DNA of 64,000 nt, taken from positions 1 through 64,000 of the forward strand of contig JAFSLV010000015.1 of the NCBI GenBank assembly GCA_017448245.1, in the 5' to 3' direction. The DNA comes from Lachnospiraceae bacterium. Its GTDB lineage: Bacteria; Bacillota; Clostridia; Lachnospirales; Lachnospiraceae. Under the pieces are notes generated by a model. It saw nothing but the letters and a program-made list of their open reading frames with translations, did not search any database and had not been told where the DNA came from. The translations under genes were made by a program, and so were the position numbers. Below, piece after piece: positions 17,322-25,692 of the stretch (within the stretch, counting starts at the first letter, position 1; every line of letters starts with the position of its first letter).

Positions 17322-17762
17322 TCACACCTTTGAAATATCATCCTGTGTGACCACGGTAATGCCCTTCGCCTTTAAAGCGCTTTCCGCTTCTTTTTCCTTA
17401 TCCTTTCCGACCCGGAAGACAAAATAGGCATGTTCCTGTGTGCCGCCGCCGAGGAAGGCATACATATACTCGACATTGATCTTTGCTTCGTTTAAAACAC
17501 GCAGCACCTTGTCGAGACCTCCCACATCGTCGGGAATCTCCACCCCCACCACGGGGGTGAGGGAATTGATAAAGCCCGCCTCCTTTAAGACGCTCGCCGC
17601 CTTATAGACATCATCCGCAATAAAGCGCGCGATCCCGAAATCCTTGGTCTCGGAAAGGGAGAGTGCCCGCATGTCGATATTTTCCTTTGCGAGAACACCC
17701 GTCATCTCAAGGAGCGTTCCCGGTTTGTTTTCCAAAAAAACGGAGATTTGCTTGATGGCCAT
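17322..17762 (-). CDS. ACT-domain protein of the iorAB-paaK operon
   Basis: 146 residues made of two tandem ACT-type modules. The first begins IKQISVFLENKPGTLLEMTGVLAKENI; the second is near LDKVLRVLNEAKINVEYMYAF. ACT domains bind small ligands, usually amino acids. Proteins of this type very often follow phenylacetate-CoA ligase and indolepyruvate oxidoreductase genes and are thought to sense aromatic amino acids or their products. The ATG at 17762 is 17 nt after paaK. No DNA-binding or catalytic domain is present, so a regulatory or binding role is inferred. Confidence 0.85.
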   Translation of the reverse strand: MAIKQISVFLENKPGTLLEMTGVLAKENIDMRALSLSETKDFGIARFIADDVYKAASVLKEAGFINSLTPVVGVEIPDDVGGLDKVLRVLNEAKINVEYMYAFLGGGTQEHAYFVFRVGKDKEKEAESALKAKGITVVTQDDISKV

Positions 17763-17779
17763 ATGGGCTCCTTTCCTTT

Positions 17780-19081
17780 TTAATACAGCTTGCGGTTGTC
17801 GATGACACGGACCGCCTTTCCTTCGCTTCTCGTGATCGATTTGGGTGCAACGAGCGTGACGTTTGCGGTGATGCCCAGCATCGAGCGCAACCCCTCGACG
17901 AGTTTCCTTTGCATCTGTGCGATCTCTCCCATGTTGTCGGTGAACATCTCGGGCGTCATCTCGACATGCACGTCGAGCGTATCCGTATTGTTGACGCGGT
18001 CGACAAGAATCTGGTAATTGGCCGCGTACCCGTGATTGAGCAGTACCGTCTCGATCTGCGAGGGAAAGACATTGACGCCGCGGATGATGAGCATATCGTC
18101 GCTGCGGCCTCTGGGTTTTTTCATCCTTACATGGGTGCGTCCGCACGGACACTGTTCCCTTGTCAGCACGCAGATATCACGCGTACGGTAGCGCATCATC
18201 GGAAACGCCTTCTTGGTAACGGCGGTAAAGACGAGTTCTCCCTGTTCTCCCTCGGGCAGCACCTCTTCGGTGTCGGGATCGATGATCTCCGCAATAAAGT
18301 GGTCTTCGTTGATGTGCATTCCCTGCTGTGCTTCGCATTCAAAAGAGACACCGGGACCGGACAGCTCCGTCAGTCCGTAGATATCGTAGGCTTTGATGCC
18401 GAGCGTCTTTTCGATATCCCTGCGCATCTCCTCGGACCAGGCTTCCGCGCCAAAGATCCCTGCCTTCAGGGGAATGTCTTCCGGCTGCATCCCCATCTCC
18501 TTCATTGACTCCCCGAGGTAGGCGGCATAGGAAGGGGTACAGCAAAGTATCGTCGCCCGTAAGTCATTGATAAACATGATCTGGCGCTCCGTATTACCCG
18601 ACGATGTGGGGATCGTGAGACATCCGACCCTGTGGGAGCCGCCGTTCAATCCGGGACCTCCCGTAAAGAGACCGTAGCCGTAGGAGACCTGGCAGACATC
18701 CTCTTTTGTCCCGCCGGCCGCCATGATCGCCCTTGCGCAGCAGTCCTCCCAGAGATCGATATCCTCCTGCGTATAGAAGGCGACCACGCGCTTTCCCGTG
18801 GTTCCCGAAGTCGACTGGATCCGCACACAGTCCGCCAGCGGCACCGCAAGCAGTCCGTACGGATACGCCTCCCGCAGATCCTTTTTCGAAAGGAAGGGCA
18901 GCTTATGCAGATCGTCGATCGAGGCAATATCCTTTGGCGTCACGTTCTTTTCTTCCATTTTTTTACGGTAATAGGGGACATTGTCCCAGACGTGGCGCAC
19001 CTGCGCAAGGAGCCGTTCGTTCTGCAGCGCGACGATTTCCCCTCGCGGGGCACATTCAATTTCCTTTTGATAGTATCCCAT
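17780..19081 (-). CDS. paaK: Phenylacetate-CoA ligase family
   Basis: 433 residues, the usual PaaK length. It activates aryl acids such as phenylacetate or indoleacetate to CoA thioesters using ATP. The adenylate-forming signature is STSGTTGKRVVAFYT, followed by AYDIYGLTELSGPGVSFEC and YRTRDIC. The C-terminal domain has RSDDMLIIRGVNVFPSQIE. The ATG at 19081 with AGGAGAG is preferred over upstream in-frame codons that overlap iorB. It sits in the order iorA-iorB-paaK-ACT, where the oxidoreductase makes or uses aryl-acetyl-CoA, so the two enzymes share an intermediate. Confidence 0.92.
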   Translation of the reverse strand: MGYYQKEIECAPRGEIVALQNERLLAQVRHVWDNVPYYRKKMEEKNVTPKDIASIDDLHKLPFLSKKDLREAYPYGLLAVPLADCVRIQSTSGTTGKRVVAFYTQEDIDLWEDCCARAIMAAGGTKEDVCQVSYGYGLFTGGPGLNGGSHRVGCLTIPTSSGNTERQIMFINDLRATILCCTPSYAAYLGESMKEMGMQPEDIPLKAGIFGAEAWSEEMRRDIEKTLGIKAYDIYGLTELSGPGVSFECEAQQGMHINEDHFIAEIIDPDTEEVLPEGEQGELVFTAVTKKAFPMMRYRTRDICVLTREQCPCGRTHVRMKKPRGRSDDMLIIRGVNVFPSQIETVLLNHGYAANYQILVDRVNNTDTLDVHVEMTPEMFTDNMGEIAQMQRKLVEGLRSMLGITANVTLVAPKSITRSEGKAVRVIDNRKLY

Positions 19082-19089
19082 ACGCTCTC

Positions 19090-19674
19090 CTATTCTTTTA
19101 AGGCCTTGCCCAGAGCAAAGGCCTTTTTGTTGAGTTCGACAAACCGTTGCGGCACAACGGCCTCGATGGCTCTGTCCCACGCATCCTCTTCAATGTCTTC
19201 AAAATAGTGGGACAGCCTTCCCAGCAGCACCAGATTGACCGCCTTTGCGCTGCCGGCTTCCTCGGCAAGCGAAAGGCAGTCAAGGGCGTCCACCTTCACG
19301 CCCTTAGCTCTCATCTTTTGCACCAGATCCGCCGGATAGGACGCCGCACCGATAATCACGGGCATCGGATCGATCTGCCGCGTATTGGTCACGATCCTCC
19401 CGTCCGGCTTGAGAAACGAAAGGTAGCGCGCCGCTTCGAGCAGCTCAAACGACACAATCACATCCGCCTCTCCCTCATCGATCACGGGGGAATACACCTT
19501 GTCCCCGTAGCGCACATATGTGACGACCGATCCGCCGCGTTGGCTCATGCCGTGTACCTCGGAGACCTTGACGTCATATCCCTCCTCGAGGAGGAGATGA
19601 CCGAGAAGTTTGCTCGCAAGAAGAGATCCCTGTCCGCCGACGCCGACGATCATGATATTTCTTGTCTTTTTCAT
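19090..19674 (-). CDS. iorB: Indolepyruvate ferredoxin oxidoreductase, beta subunit
   Basis: 194 residues of the pyruvate:ferredoxin oxidoreductase gamma-type fold. IMIVGVGGQGSLLASKLLG at the N-terminus and SEVHGMSQRGGSVVTYVR are characteristic. Together with IorA it oxidatively decarboxylates aryl pyruvates, or runs in reverse, with ferredoxin as electron carrier. The start overlaps the iorA stop by 4 bp (ATGA), so translation is coupled as expected for a 1:1 complex. Confidence 0.93.
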   Translation of the reverse strand: MKKTRNIMIVGVGGQGSLLASKLLGHLLLEEGYDVKVSEVHGMSQRGGSVVTYVRYGDKVYSPVIDEGEADVIVSFELLEAARYLSFLKPDGRIVTNTRQIDPMPVIIGAASYPADLVQKMRAKGVKVDALDCLSLAEEAGSAKAVNLVLLGRLSHYFEDIEEDAWDRAIEAVVPQRFVELNKKAFALGKALKE

Positions 19675-21551
19675 GACTGTTTTCCTCCTCTTTCGGCGTA
19701 GGTGATCCCCTCTTTGCTCATGCCCTCATAGGCATCAAAATGGCACATCTGCACGCAGACATTACAGCCGACACAAAGGGTCTGGTCTACGACGGCAACT
19801 CGCGGCGTGGTGCTCGTCGCGGGGACGCGCAAGGCGGGATGTTCCTTCATGGAAATGGCGGGACAACCGATCTTCATGCAGGCGGTGCACCCCGTGCACT
19901 TGTCGGGATTGACGCGCAACGGCTTTGCCGTGCGCACGTTTTTGAGCAGCACGCAGGGTCTGCGGGAGATAATGACGGAAGGACCTTCCTTTTGTGTTTC
20001 CTCTTTGATGATGCGGTCCGTCTCCGCAAGATCGTACGGATCGACCACGCTCACGTTTTCGATTCCCATGGCCTTGCAGAGTGCCTCAAGATCGATCTTT
20101 CCCGCGGGGTCTCCCTTGATATTATAGCCCGTCGTCGGATTGTCCTGATGCCCGGTCATGCCGGTGATCGAATTGTCCAGGATGATCACGGTCGAATCCG
20201 ACTGATTGTAGGCGATATTGGCAAGTCCCGTCATGCCGGAATGCATAAAGGTGGAATCGCCGATGACGCCGACCGTTTTTTTGGCGCTTTCTCCGCCCGT
20301 TGCCTTGTTAAAGCCGTGAACGGCACTGACGGAGGCACCCATGCACAGGGTCATCTCCATCGCCGATAAGGGCGCGACCGCGCCGAGCGTATAGCAGCCG
20401 ATGTCCCCGAGGACGACGCATTTGTTTTTGCCCAGTGTATAAAAGACGCCCCTGTGCGGGCATCCGGCACACATGACGGGCGGCCGAACGGGAATCGCGT
20501 CATCGAGCTTCTTCCCCTGCGGGACCTGCTCTCTCAGGGCGTAGGCGACCTTGTTTTGCGACAGCTCGTCGATCAGGGGCAGGATGTTTTTGCCCTCAAC
20601 CTTTAATCCGAGCGCCTTGCAGTGCTCCTCGATCACGGGGTCGAGTTCTTCGACGACCACCACGCGGTCGACCTCCCCGGCAAACTCCGTCAGCAGTTCG
20701 TCCGGCAGAGGATTGACCGCCCCGAGTTTGAGGATCGACGCGCGGTTGCCGAAGACCTCCTTGACATACTGGTACGAGGTCGAGGATGTGATGATGCCCA
20801 GGTGCTTTGCAAAAGGGGAAACCACCTCCTCCTCGTTGCGCATCTCGATACGGTTTAGAACGATGGTGACGTCCCTGTCACCCTCTTTGTATTGCTGAAA
20901 GCCCGCTTCAAAATACGCGCGCAGCGCCTTGGTACGGTCTTCGACGACGGGATGGCGCTTCTTGGCGTTGCCCGGCATCATGACGTACTTGGCAATATCC
21001 TTTTCGTACGGTCTTTCGGGGGGAACCATGCGCTCCCCCGTCTCCACAACCGACTGGGAATGGGAGACCCTCGTGCACATTTTCAACAACACCGGCGTGT
21101 CAAAGCGCTCCGATATCTCAAAAGCAAGCTTTGTAAAGGCCAGCGCCTCCGCGGAATCGGAGGGTTCGAGCATCGGCACCTTGGCGGCGATCGCATGATG
21201 ACGCGAATCCTGCTCGTTTTGCGAAGAATGCATTCCGGCATCATCCGCCACGCCGATGACAAGCCCCGCGTTGACACCCGTATAGGACATCGTAAAGAGG
21301 GGATCCGCCGCGACATTCAGCCCCACGTGCTTCATGCCGCAAAAGGCTCTTTTCCCCGCAAGGCAGGCGCCGAATGCCGCTTCCATCGCGACCTTTTCGT
21401 TGGGCGCCCACTCGCAACAGATCTCGTCGTACTTTGCCGCCTCCTCCGTTATCTCGGTGGAGGGCGTTCCCGGGTAGGATGACACAAAGGCGCATCCCGC
21501 CTCGTACAGACCGCGTGCCACCGCGGCATTTCCCTGCAACAGCGTTTTCAT
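19671..21551 (-). CDS. iorA: Indolepyruvate ferredoxin oxidoreductase, alpha subunit
   Basis: 626 residues. The N-terminal pyrimidine domain begins LLQGNAAVARGLYEAG with SSYPGTPSTE; the thiamine-diphosphate domain has AGCPHRGVFYTLG and IGDSTFMHSG. Two C-terminal [4Fe-4S] ferredoxin motifs are complete: CTGCTACMKIGCP near residue 553 and CVGCNVCVQMC near 592. I set the start at the ATG at 21551 because it has AAGGAG 8 nt upstream; an in-frame ATG ten codons earlier lacks one. It is the first gene of the operon, behind a near-consensus promoter. Confidence 0.95.
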   Translation of the reverse strand: MKTLLQGNAAVARGLYEAGCAFVSSYPGTPSTEITEEAAKYDEICCEWAPNEKVAMEAAFGACLAGKRAFCGMKHVGLNVAADPLFTMSYTGVNAGLVIGVADDAGMHSSQNEQDSRHHAIAAKVPMLEPSDSAEALAFTKLAFEISERFDTPVLLKMCTRVSHSQSVVETGERMVPPERPYEKDIAKYVMMPGNAKKRHPVVEDRTKALRAYFEAGFQQYKEGDRDVTIVLNRIEMRNEEEVVSPFAKHLGIITSSTSYQYVKEVFGNRASILKLGAVNPLPDELLTEFAGEVDRVVVVEELDPVIEEHCKALGLKVEGKNILPLIDELSQNKVAYALREQVPQGKKLDDAIPVRPPVMCAGCPHRGVFYTLGKNKCVVLGDIGCYTLGAVAPLSAMEMTLCMGASVSAVHGFNKATGGESAKKTVGVIGDSTFMHSGMTGLANIAYNQSDSTVIILDNSITGMTGHQDNPTTGYNIKGDPAGKIDLEALCKAMGIENVSVVDPYDLAETDRIIKEETQKEGPSVIISRRPCVLLKNVRTAKPLRVNPDKCTGCTACMKIGCPAISMKEHPALRVPATSTTPRVAVVDQTLCVGCNVCVQMCHFDAYEGMSKEGITYAERGGKQS

Positions 21552-21599
21552 CTTTCGGGCTCCTTCTTGACGCAACTTCATATGTAGTGATATCCTAAC

Positions 21600-21628
21600 A
21601 CTTTAGCGTATTAAAGTTGCGCTGTCAA
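21600..21628 (-). promoter_or_regulatory. iorA operon promoter
   Basis: TTGACA (21628-21623), 17-nt spacer, TAAAGT (21605-21600) on the minus strand. The leader is about 40 nt. Confidence 0.75.
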
Positions 21629-21630
21629 TA

Positions 21631-21639
21631 TGCTATAAT
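21631..21639 (+). promoter_or_regulatory. Extended -10 in front of the ABC transporter remnant
   Basis: TGcTATAAT on the plus strand, only 8 nt before the ATG at 21648. It is divergent from, and intertwined with, the iorA promoter. It appears to be a surviving promoter of a lost transporter operon. Confidence 0.5.
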
Positions 21640-21647
21640 GAGTTGTT

Positions 21648-21842
21648 ATGTTACTGGAAATCCGGCATCTCCAAAAGACCTTTGGTTCCCTTGCGGTTCT
21701 GAAGGATAGGAGTTGCCGTATGCGTTTTTTCTTTGTTCTGAACGCCATGAAGGAGGACGGCACACTGCTTGCCATCCTTGAGGCACACGGGATGCTTGAT
21801 AACTTTATTGGGACAGAAGAAGGCCGCACGGAGAATCCCTGA
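21648..21842 (+). pseudogene. Fossil of an amino-acid ABC transporter cassette
   Basis: The frame starts MLLEIRHLQKTFGSLAVLKD, which is how GlnQ-type polar-amino-acid ABC ATPases begin (the strand before Walker A). The match then stops abruptly. After about ten unrelated residues comes AMKEDGTLLAILEAHG, which resembles the C-terminal helix of amino-acid-binding proteins of the same transporters. The 64-residue product therefore looks like the two ends of a deleted operon joined together. A good promoter survives in front but no Shine-Dalgarno is seen. A real small protein is possible but less likely. Confidence 0.55.
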
Positions 21843-21873
21843 CAGGCAAAGCAAAGGATCTCCGCTTCCGGGC

Positions 21874-22545
21874 TCAGAAACCGAAGGTCTCGTTGTATTC
21901 CTGCATCAGCGCCGCCTTGTCCTCGTCGCCTAAGCGCTCGAAGGCCTCGTTGGCGGCAGCGAAATTTTGTCCCATCTTTTTGATGGAGAAGAGCCACAAT
22001 TCAAAGGGAATCGGCGTATCGGCAATGGATTCGACGCTTCCGATCGCTTCGTGGGTGACATTTTCCGTACCGGCCAGGGGCGTGACGCCGCCCGCGTCCT
22101 CGGCAAAGGGGTCGACGCCCTGCATGGCGGGTGCGTCATCGTACAAAAAGCCGCCGGCTGCTATCTCCTCACCGGTCCATTCATCCTCCGGGATCTCTCC
22201 CTCTTCCCCGGGGATGCCTTCTTCCTGCAGATCTTCTTCCATCGGCTCAAGCTCCTGATCCATTCCCAGAAACTGCGGATGCACGATCTGCGAGAGAGAA
22301 TGCACGATATTGTTGGCGAACACAAAGCTGATGCGCATCCTGCCGTCCAGAACCGCATAATGCGTCATCACGTCCACCATGAACTGGTCACGGTTTTCTC
22401 CGCCGACGGGTGCGACATACTCATAGTAGTACATCATGTTGTTTTTGTAATCATAGAGGAACATCACGCCGTATCCCTCCTTTGTGGAGGGAGCGCCGCC
22501 CACGTAGATCACGTTTTTGGTATACCGCTCTTTTCCGATTGCCAT
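21874..22545 (-). CDS. Acidic protein of unknown function
   Basis: 223 residues; no family recognised. There are three parts. Residues 1-100 look like a compact alpha/beta domain (KNVIYVGGAPSTKEGYGVMFLYDY, then MVDVMTHYAVLDGRMRISFVFANNIVH). A middle stretch at about 100-165 is very acidic and rich in Glu, Gly and Pro, probably disordered. A C-terminal helical part has MGQNFAAANEAFERLGDEDK. There is no signal peptide or membrane segment, so it is likely cytosolic. The ATG at 22545 has only a weak purine stretch (AAAAGAG) and a possible -10 (TAAAAT) 10 nt before it. It stands alone between a gene remnant and a divergent acyl-CoA synthetase. Confidence 0.75.
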   Translation of the reverse strand: MAIGKERYTKNVIYVGGAPSTKEGYGVMFLYDYKNNMMYYYEYVAPVGGENRDQFMVDVMTHYAVLDGRMRISFVFANNIVHSLSQIVHPQFLGMDQELEPMEEDLQEEGIPGEEGEIPEDEWTGEEIAAGGFLYDDAPAMQGVDPFAEDAGGVTPLAGTENVTHEAIGSVESIADTPIPFELWLFSIKKMGQNFAAANEAFERLGDEDKAALMQEYNETFGF

Positions 22546-22554
22546 GACTCTTTT

Positions 22555-22560
22555 ATTTTA
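22555..22560 (-). promoter_or_regulatory. Possible -10 of the acidic protein gene
   Basis: TAAAAT on the minus strand, 10 nt before the ATG at 22545. No good -35 is present. If used, the leader would be about 3 nt. Confidence 0.3.
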
Positions 22561-22571
22561 ACACAGAAAGC

Positions 22572-22598
22572 GTGTCAAAAGAACCGTCCCCTTGACAC
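22572..22598. repeat. REP-like palindromic element
   Basis: GTGTCAA (22572-22578) and TTGACAC (22592-22598) form a perfect 7-bp inverted repeat around a GGGGACGGTT-type centre (minus strand). From memory this resembles short palindromes scattered in many clostridial genomes. It lies between two divergent genes and donates the -35 of the plus-strand promoter. Confidence 0.5.
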
Positions 22599-22619
22599 AT
22601 TTTCCGCATGCGATATACT
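22592..22619 (+). promoter_or_regulatory. Promoter of the acyl-CoA synthetase gene
   Basis: TTGACA, a 16-nt spacer and TATACT. The predicted start at about 22625 coincides with an in-frame ATG; a Shine-Dalgarno-led ATG follows at 22658. Confidence 0.7.
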
Positions 22620-22657
22620 AAAACATGCAAAAAAACAACCGCAGCGGGGGTTTTGCC

Positions 22658-24292
22658 ATGCCGATCACGGACCTACTCGAACGTAACGCCAAACTGTACG
22701 AAAACGAAGTCGCACTCGTGGAGATCAATCCGGAGGTGCGGGAGGAGCAGCGCGTCACCTGGCGCGAATACGAACTCATCCAGCCGACCTCCGATTCCTA
22801 TTACCGCAGGGAGATCACCTGGGGCGTATTTGACGAAAAGGCCAATCGCGTGGCGCATCTCCTCTTAAACCGCGGTGTCAGAAAGGGACAGAAGGTGGGC
22901 GTTTTGCTCATGAACTGTCTGGAATGGCTGCCGATCTATTTCGGTATCCTCAAAACCGGCGCCGTGGCCGTGCCCCTGAACTTCCGCTACACGGCGGAGG
23001 AAATCGAGTATTGTCTGAAGCTGGCGGATGTCGACGTGCTCTTTTTCGGACCCGAGTTTATCGGGCGCATGGAACAGATCGCGCCCCGGATGAAAAAAGA
23101 ACGGCTCCTGTTTTATGTCGGCGATTCCTGTCCTTCCTTTGCGGAGGATTATCCTTTCTATGTCTCCAACTGTTCCTCCGCACAGCCAAAGATCCTCATC
23201 GAGGACGAGGATGAGGCCGCAATCTATTACTCATCCGGCACTACCGGTTTTCCGAAGGCAATCCTGCATAACCATCAGGCGCTTTCCCAGTCCGCACGGA
23301 TGGAGGCCGCGCATCACGAAACGACGCACGATGATGTCTTTTGCTGTATCCCGCCGCTCTATCACACGGGGGCCAAGATGCACTGGTTCGGTTCGCTCTA
23401 TACGGGCAGCCGTGCGGTTCTCTTAAAGAGCAATACGCCGGAGGCGATCCTCGAAGCGGTATCCTCGGAAGGCTGCTCGATCGTGTGGCTCCTCGTACCG
23501 TGGGCACAGGACCTGCTCGCGGCGCTTGACCGCGGTGACCTTTCGATCGATGATTATACGCTTTCACAATGGCGTCTGATGCACATCGGCGCACAGCCCG
23601 TCCCGCCCTCTCTGATCCGGCACTGGCTGCTCTATTTTCCGCATCACAAATATGATACCAATTACGGTCTTTCGGAATCGACCGGACCCGGCTGCGTCCA
23701 TCTCGGAATGGATCACATCGATAAGGTCGGCGCGATCGGTGTCCCGGGCCTGGGCTGGAAGGCAAAAATCGTTGATGAACAGGGTGTCACCGTGCCTCAG
23801 GGCGAGGTGGGCGAGCTCTGCGTGAAGGGGCCGGGCGTCATGCTCTGTTATTATCATGACGAAGAAGCGACAAACGAGGTCTTAAAAGAAGGCTGGCTCC
23901 ATACGGGAGATATGGCCAGACAGGATGACGACGGTTTTATCTTTCTGGTCGACCGCAAAAAGGACGTCATCATCTCCGGCGGTGAAAACCTCTATCCCGT
24001 ACAAATCGAGGCCTTTCTCGCCGCCTGCGAAAAAGTACATGACGTTGCGGTCATCGGACTGCCCGACCGGCGTCTCGGGGAGATCGCCGCGGCAATTATT
24101 CAGGTCAAAGAGGGGATGACCTGCACCGAAGAAGAGATAGAGGATTTTTGTCTGGGACTTCCGCGCTACAAGCGCCCGAAAAAGATCATCTTTGCGGATG
24201 TGCCGCGCAACGCCACGGGTAAGATCGAAAAACCGCGCTTACGCGAAATCTACCACGGGGCAAGGCTCGTGGAGGAACAAAACAGGAGCTGA
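22658..24292 (+). CDS. AMP-dependent acyl-CoA synthetase/ligase
   Basis: 544 residues of the ANL (acyl-CoA synthetase) superfamily: it adenylates a carboxylic acid and transfers it to CoA. The P-loop motif is YYSSGTTGFPKAI, followed by NYGLSESTGPG, TGDMARQDDDGF, the hinge DRKKDVIISGGENLYP, and a C-terminal NATGKIEKP with the catalytic Lys. I prefer the ATG at 22658 because CGGGGG lies 7 nt upstream; the ATG at 22625 would add 11 residues and coincide with the transcription start. An unusual feature is an insertion after the first strand (EYELIQPTSDSYYRREITW). The acid substrate is not evident. It is convergent with the MATE pump gene. Confidence 0.88.
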   Translation: MPITDLLERNAKLYENEVALVEINPEVREEQRVTWREYELIQPTSDSYYRREITWGVFDEKANRVAHLLLNRGVRKGQKVGVLLMNCLEWLPIYFGILKTGAVAVPLNFRYTAEEIEYCLKLADVDVLFFGPEFIGRMEQIAPRMKKERLLFYVGDSCPSFAEDYPFYVSNCSSAQPKILIEDEDEAAIYYSSGTTGFPKAILHNHQALSQSARMEAAHHETTHDDVFCCIPPLYHTGAKMHWFGSLYTGSRAVLLKSNTPEAILEAVSSEGCSIVWLLVPWAQDLLAALDRGDLSIDDYTLSQWRLMHIGAQPVPPSLIRHWLLYFPHHKYDTNYGLSESTGPGCVHLGMDHIDKVGAIGVPGLGWKAKIVDEQGVTVPQGEVGELCVKGPGVMLCYYHDEEATNEVLKEGWLHTGDMARQDDDGFIFLVDRKKDVIISGGENLYPVQIEAFLAACEKVHDVAVIGLPDRRLGEIAAAIIQVKEGMTCTEEEIEDFCLGLPRYKRPKKIIFADVPRNATGKIEKPRLREIYHGARLVEEQNRS

Positions 24293-24314
24293 TCGATTGC
24301 CCTGAAACCTTATG

Positions 24315-25691
24315 TTACATCTCTCTCCACACGGAGACCACCAGCGGGATTGCCAGAAGAAACGCGCAGATATCCGCGATCATCTGCGCCATCTCAACGC
24401 CCGTAAGGCCGAGAAGCCGCGGCAGGATCAGAATCAGAGGGATGAAAAAGATGCCGCTTCTCGACGCTGCCATCACGGAGGCCCTGATCCCCTTCCCGAT
24501 CGACTGCATCATCATATTGCTCATCACCGCAAAACCAAAGACAAAAAGCGCGGATGCCTGAAATCTCAGCGCCGTCTTTCCGACCGTAACCACTGCCTCG
24601 TCATCGCGGAAAAACCGGATGATTGCAGGCGCAAAGCTCAGACAAAAGACAGCGACGACGCTCGAAAAGACGCTCGCTACCCTGACGCTGAAGATAAATG
24701 CCTTCTTTACGCGGTCATATTTGCCGGCACCGTAATTGAAGGACACCGTCGGCTGCATCCCCTGGCCGAATCCGATAAGTGCCGCATTTAAGATCATCAT
24801 GACCTGCGTCGTGATTCCCATACCGGCAATGGCGCAATCCGCTGCTTCCTGTGCACTTACGGACAAAACCGCTGCCGCTTCCGCTCCGTAGACACCCGCC
24901 ATGTGGTTGAGGATCACGGTCGAAATACTCGACATTCCCTGCCGGAAGAGAGAGGGCGCACCGCCGTTTGCGATTTCATACAGATAGTGCCGGTTGATCC
25001 GTATGTTTTTCGGCAGGACACGGATGTTATCCCCGCGCATGGTGCCGGCATAGAGAACGATCAGCCCTACCCCCTGCGACAGAACGGTAGCGAGTGCCGC
25101 TCCCGCGACGCCCATCCCCAGCACAAAAATAAAGACCGGATCGAGCACGATGTTTAACAGCGCACCGCTCACGAGTCCGATCATGGAATATACCGCACTC
25201 CCCTGAAAGCGCAGCTGATTGTTCAAAACGATCTGCGGGATCATGACGGGTGCGCCGCATAAAATAATGCGCAGATAACCGACCGTATCCGCCATCATCG
25301 TCTCCGTTGCGCCGAGGAACCGCGCAAGCGGATACAGAAACAACAGTCCCGCCGCCATGACGCATGTTCCCAGGATAAACGCCATGAGCAACCCGGTCGC
25401 ACCCGCTTCCTCCGCCTCTTTCCGGTTGCCGGCCCCGATCTGCCTCGACATGTAATTGCCGGAGCCGTGTCCGCAAAAAAAGCCGGTCGCCTGGATGATG
25501 CTCATGACGGCAAATACGACGGAGACCGCAGCGGAGGCCTGCGTCGAAATCGAACCGACAAAATACTTGTCCGCGGAATTATAGATCGCGGTGACCAGCA
25601 TCGAGATGATCGTGGGAATCGCAAGCGACACGATCAGACGCTCGACGGGCGTTTCGGTCATGCGTGTATATTTGTCGGGATGCGCGGTCAT
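24315..25691 (-). CDS. MATE family efflux transporter
   Basis: 458 residues with twelve predicted membrane helices. MATE proteins export cationic drugs or metabolites using Na+ or H+. Typical features are ERLIVSLAIPTIISMLVTAIYNSADKYFVG at the start of the first half (shown here as two adjoining parts: ERLIVSLAIPTIISM and LVTAIYNSADKYFVG) and GMSSISTVILNH in the second half. The ATG at 25691 lies 1 nt after the yfbR-like stop. It is the last gene of the RND-nucleotidase-MATE run, so two unrelated efflux systems are co-transcribed. Confidence 0.9.
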   Translation of the reverse strand: MTAHPDKYTRMTETPVERLIVSLAIPTIISMLVTAIYNSADKYFVGSISTQASAAVSVVFAVMSIIQATGFFCGHGSGNYMSRQIGAGNRKEAEEAGATGLLMAFILGTCVMAAGLLFLYPLARFLGATETMMADTVGYLRIILCGAPVMIPQIVLNNQLRFQGSAVYSMIGLVSGALLNIVLDPVFIFVLGMGVAGAALATVLSQGVGLIVLYAGTMRGDNIRVLPKNIRINRHYLYEIANGGAPSLFRQGMSSISTVILNHMAGVYGAEAAAVLSVSAQEAADCAIAGMGITTQVMMILNAALIGFGQGMQPTVSFNYGAGKYDRVKKAFIFSVRVASVFSSVVAVFCLSFAPAIIRFFRDDEAVVTVGKTALRFQASALFVFGFAVMSNMMMQSIGKGIRASVMAASRSGIFFIPLILILPRLLGLTGVEMAQMIADICAFLLAIPLVVSVWREM

Positions 25692-25692
25692 A

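Noticed and set aside
15937-17427. A 496-codon open frame on the plus strand
   Set aside because: It is antisense to chvE and its flanks; the composition is Arg/His-rich and no family is recognised. It follows from codon bias of the real gene.
22625-22627. Leaderless ATG start for the acyl-CoA synthetase
   Set aside because: Possible by position, but a Shine-Dalgarno-led ATG at 22658 fits better; kept only as an alternative.
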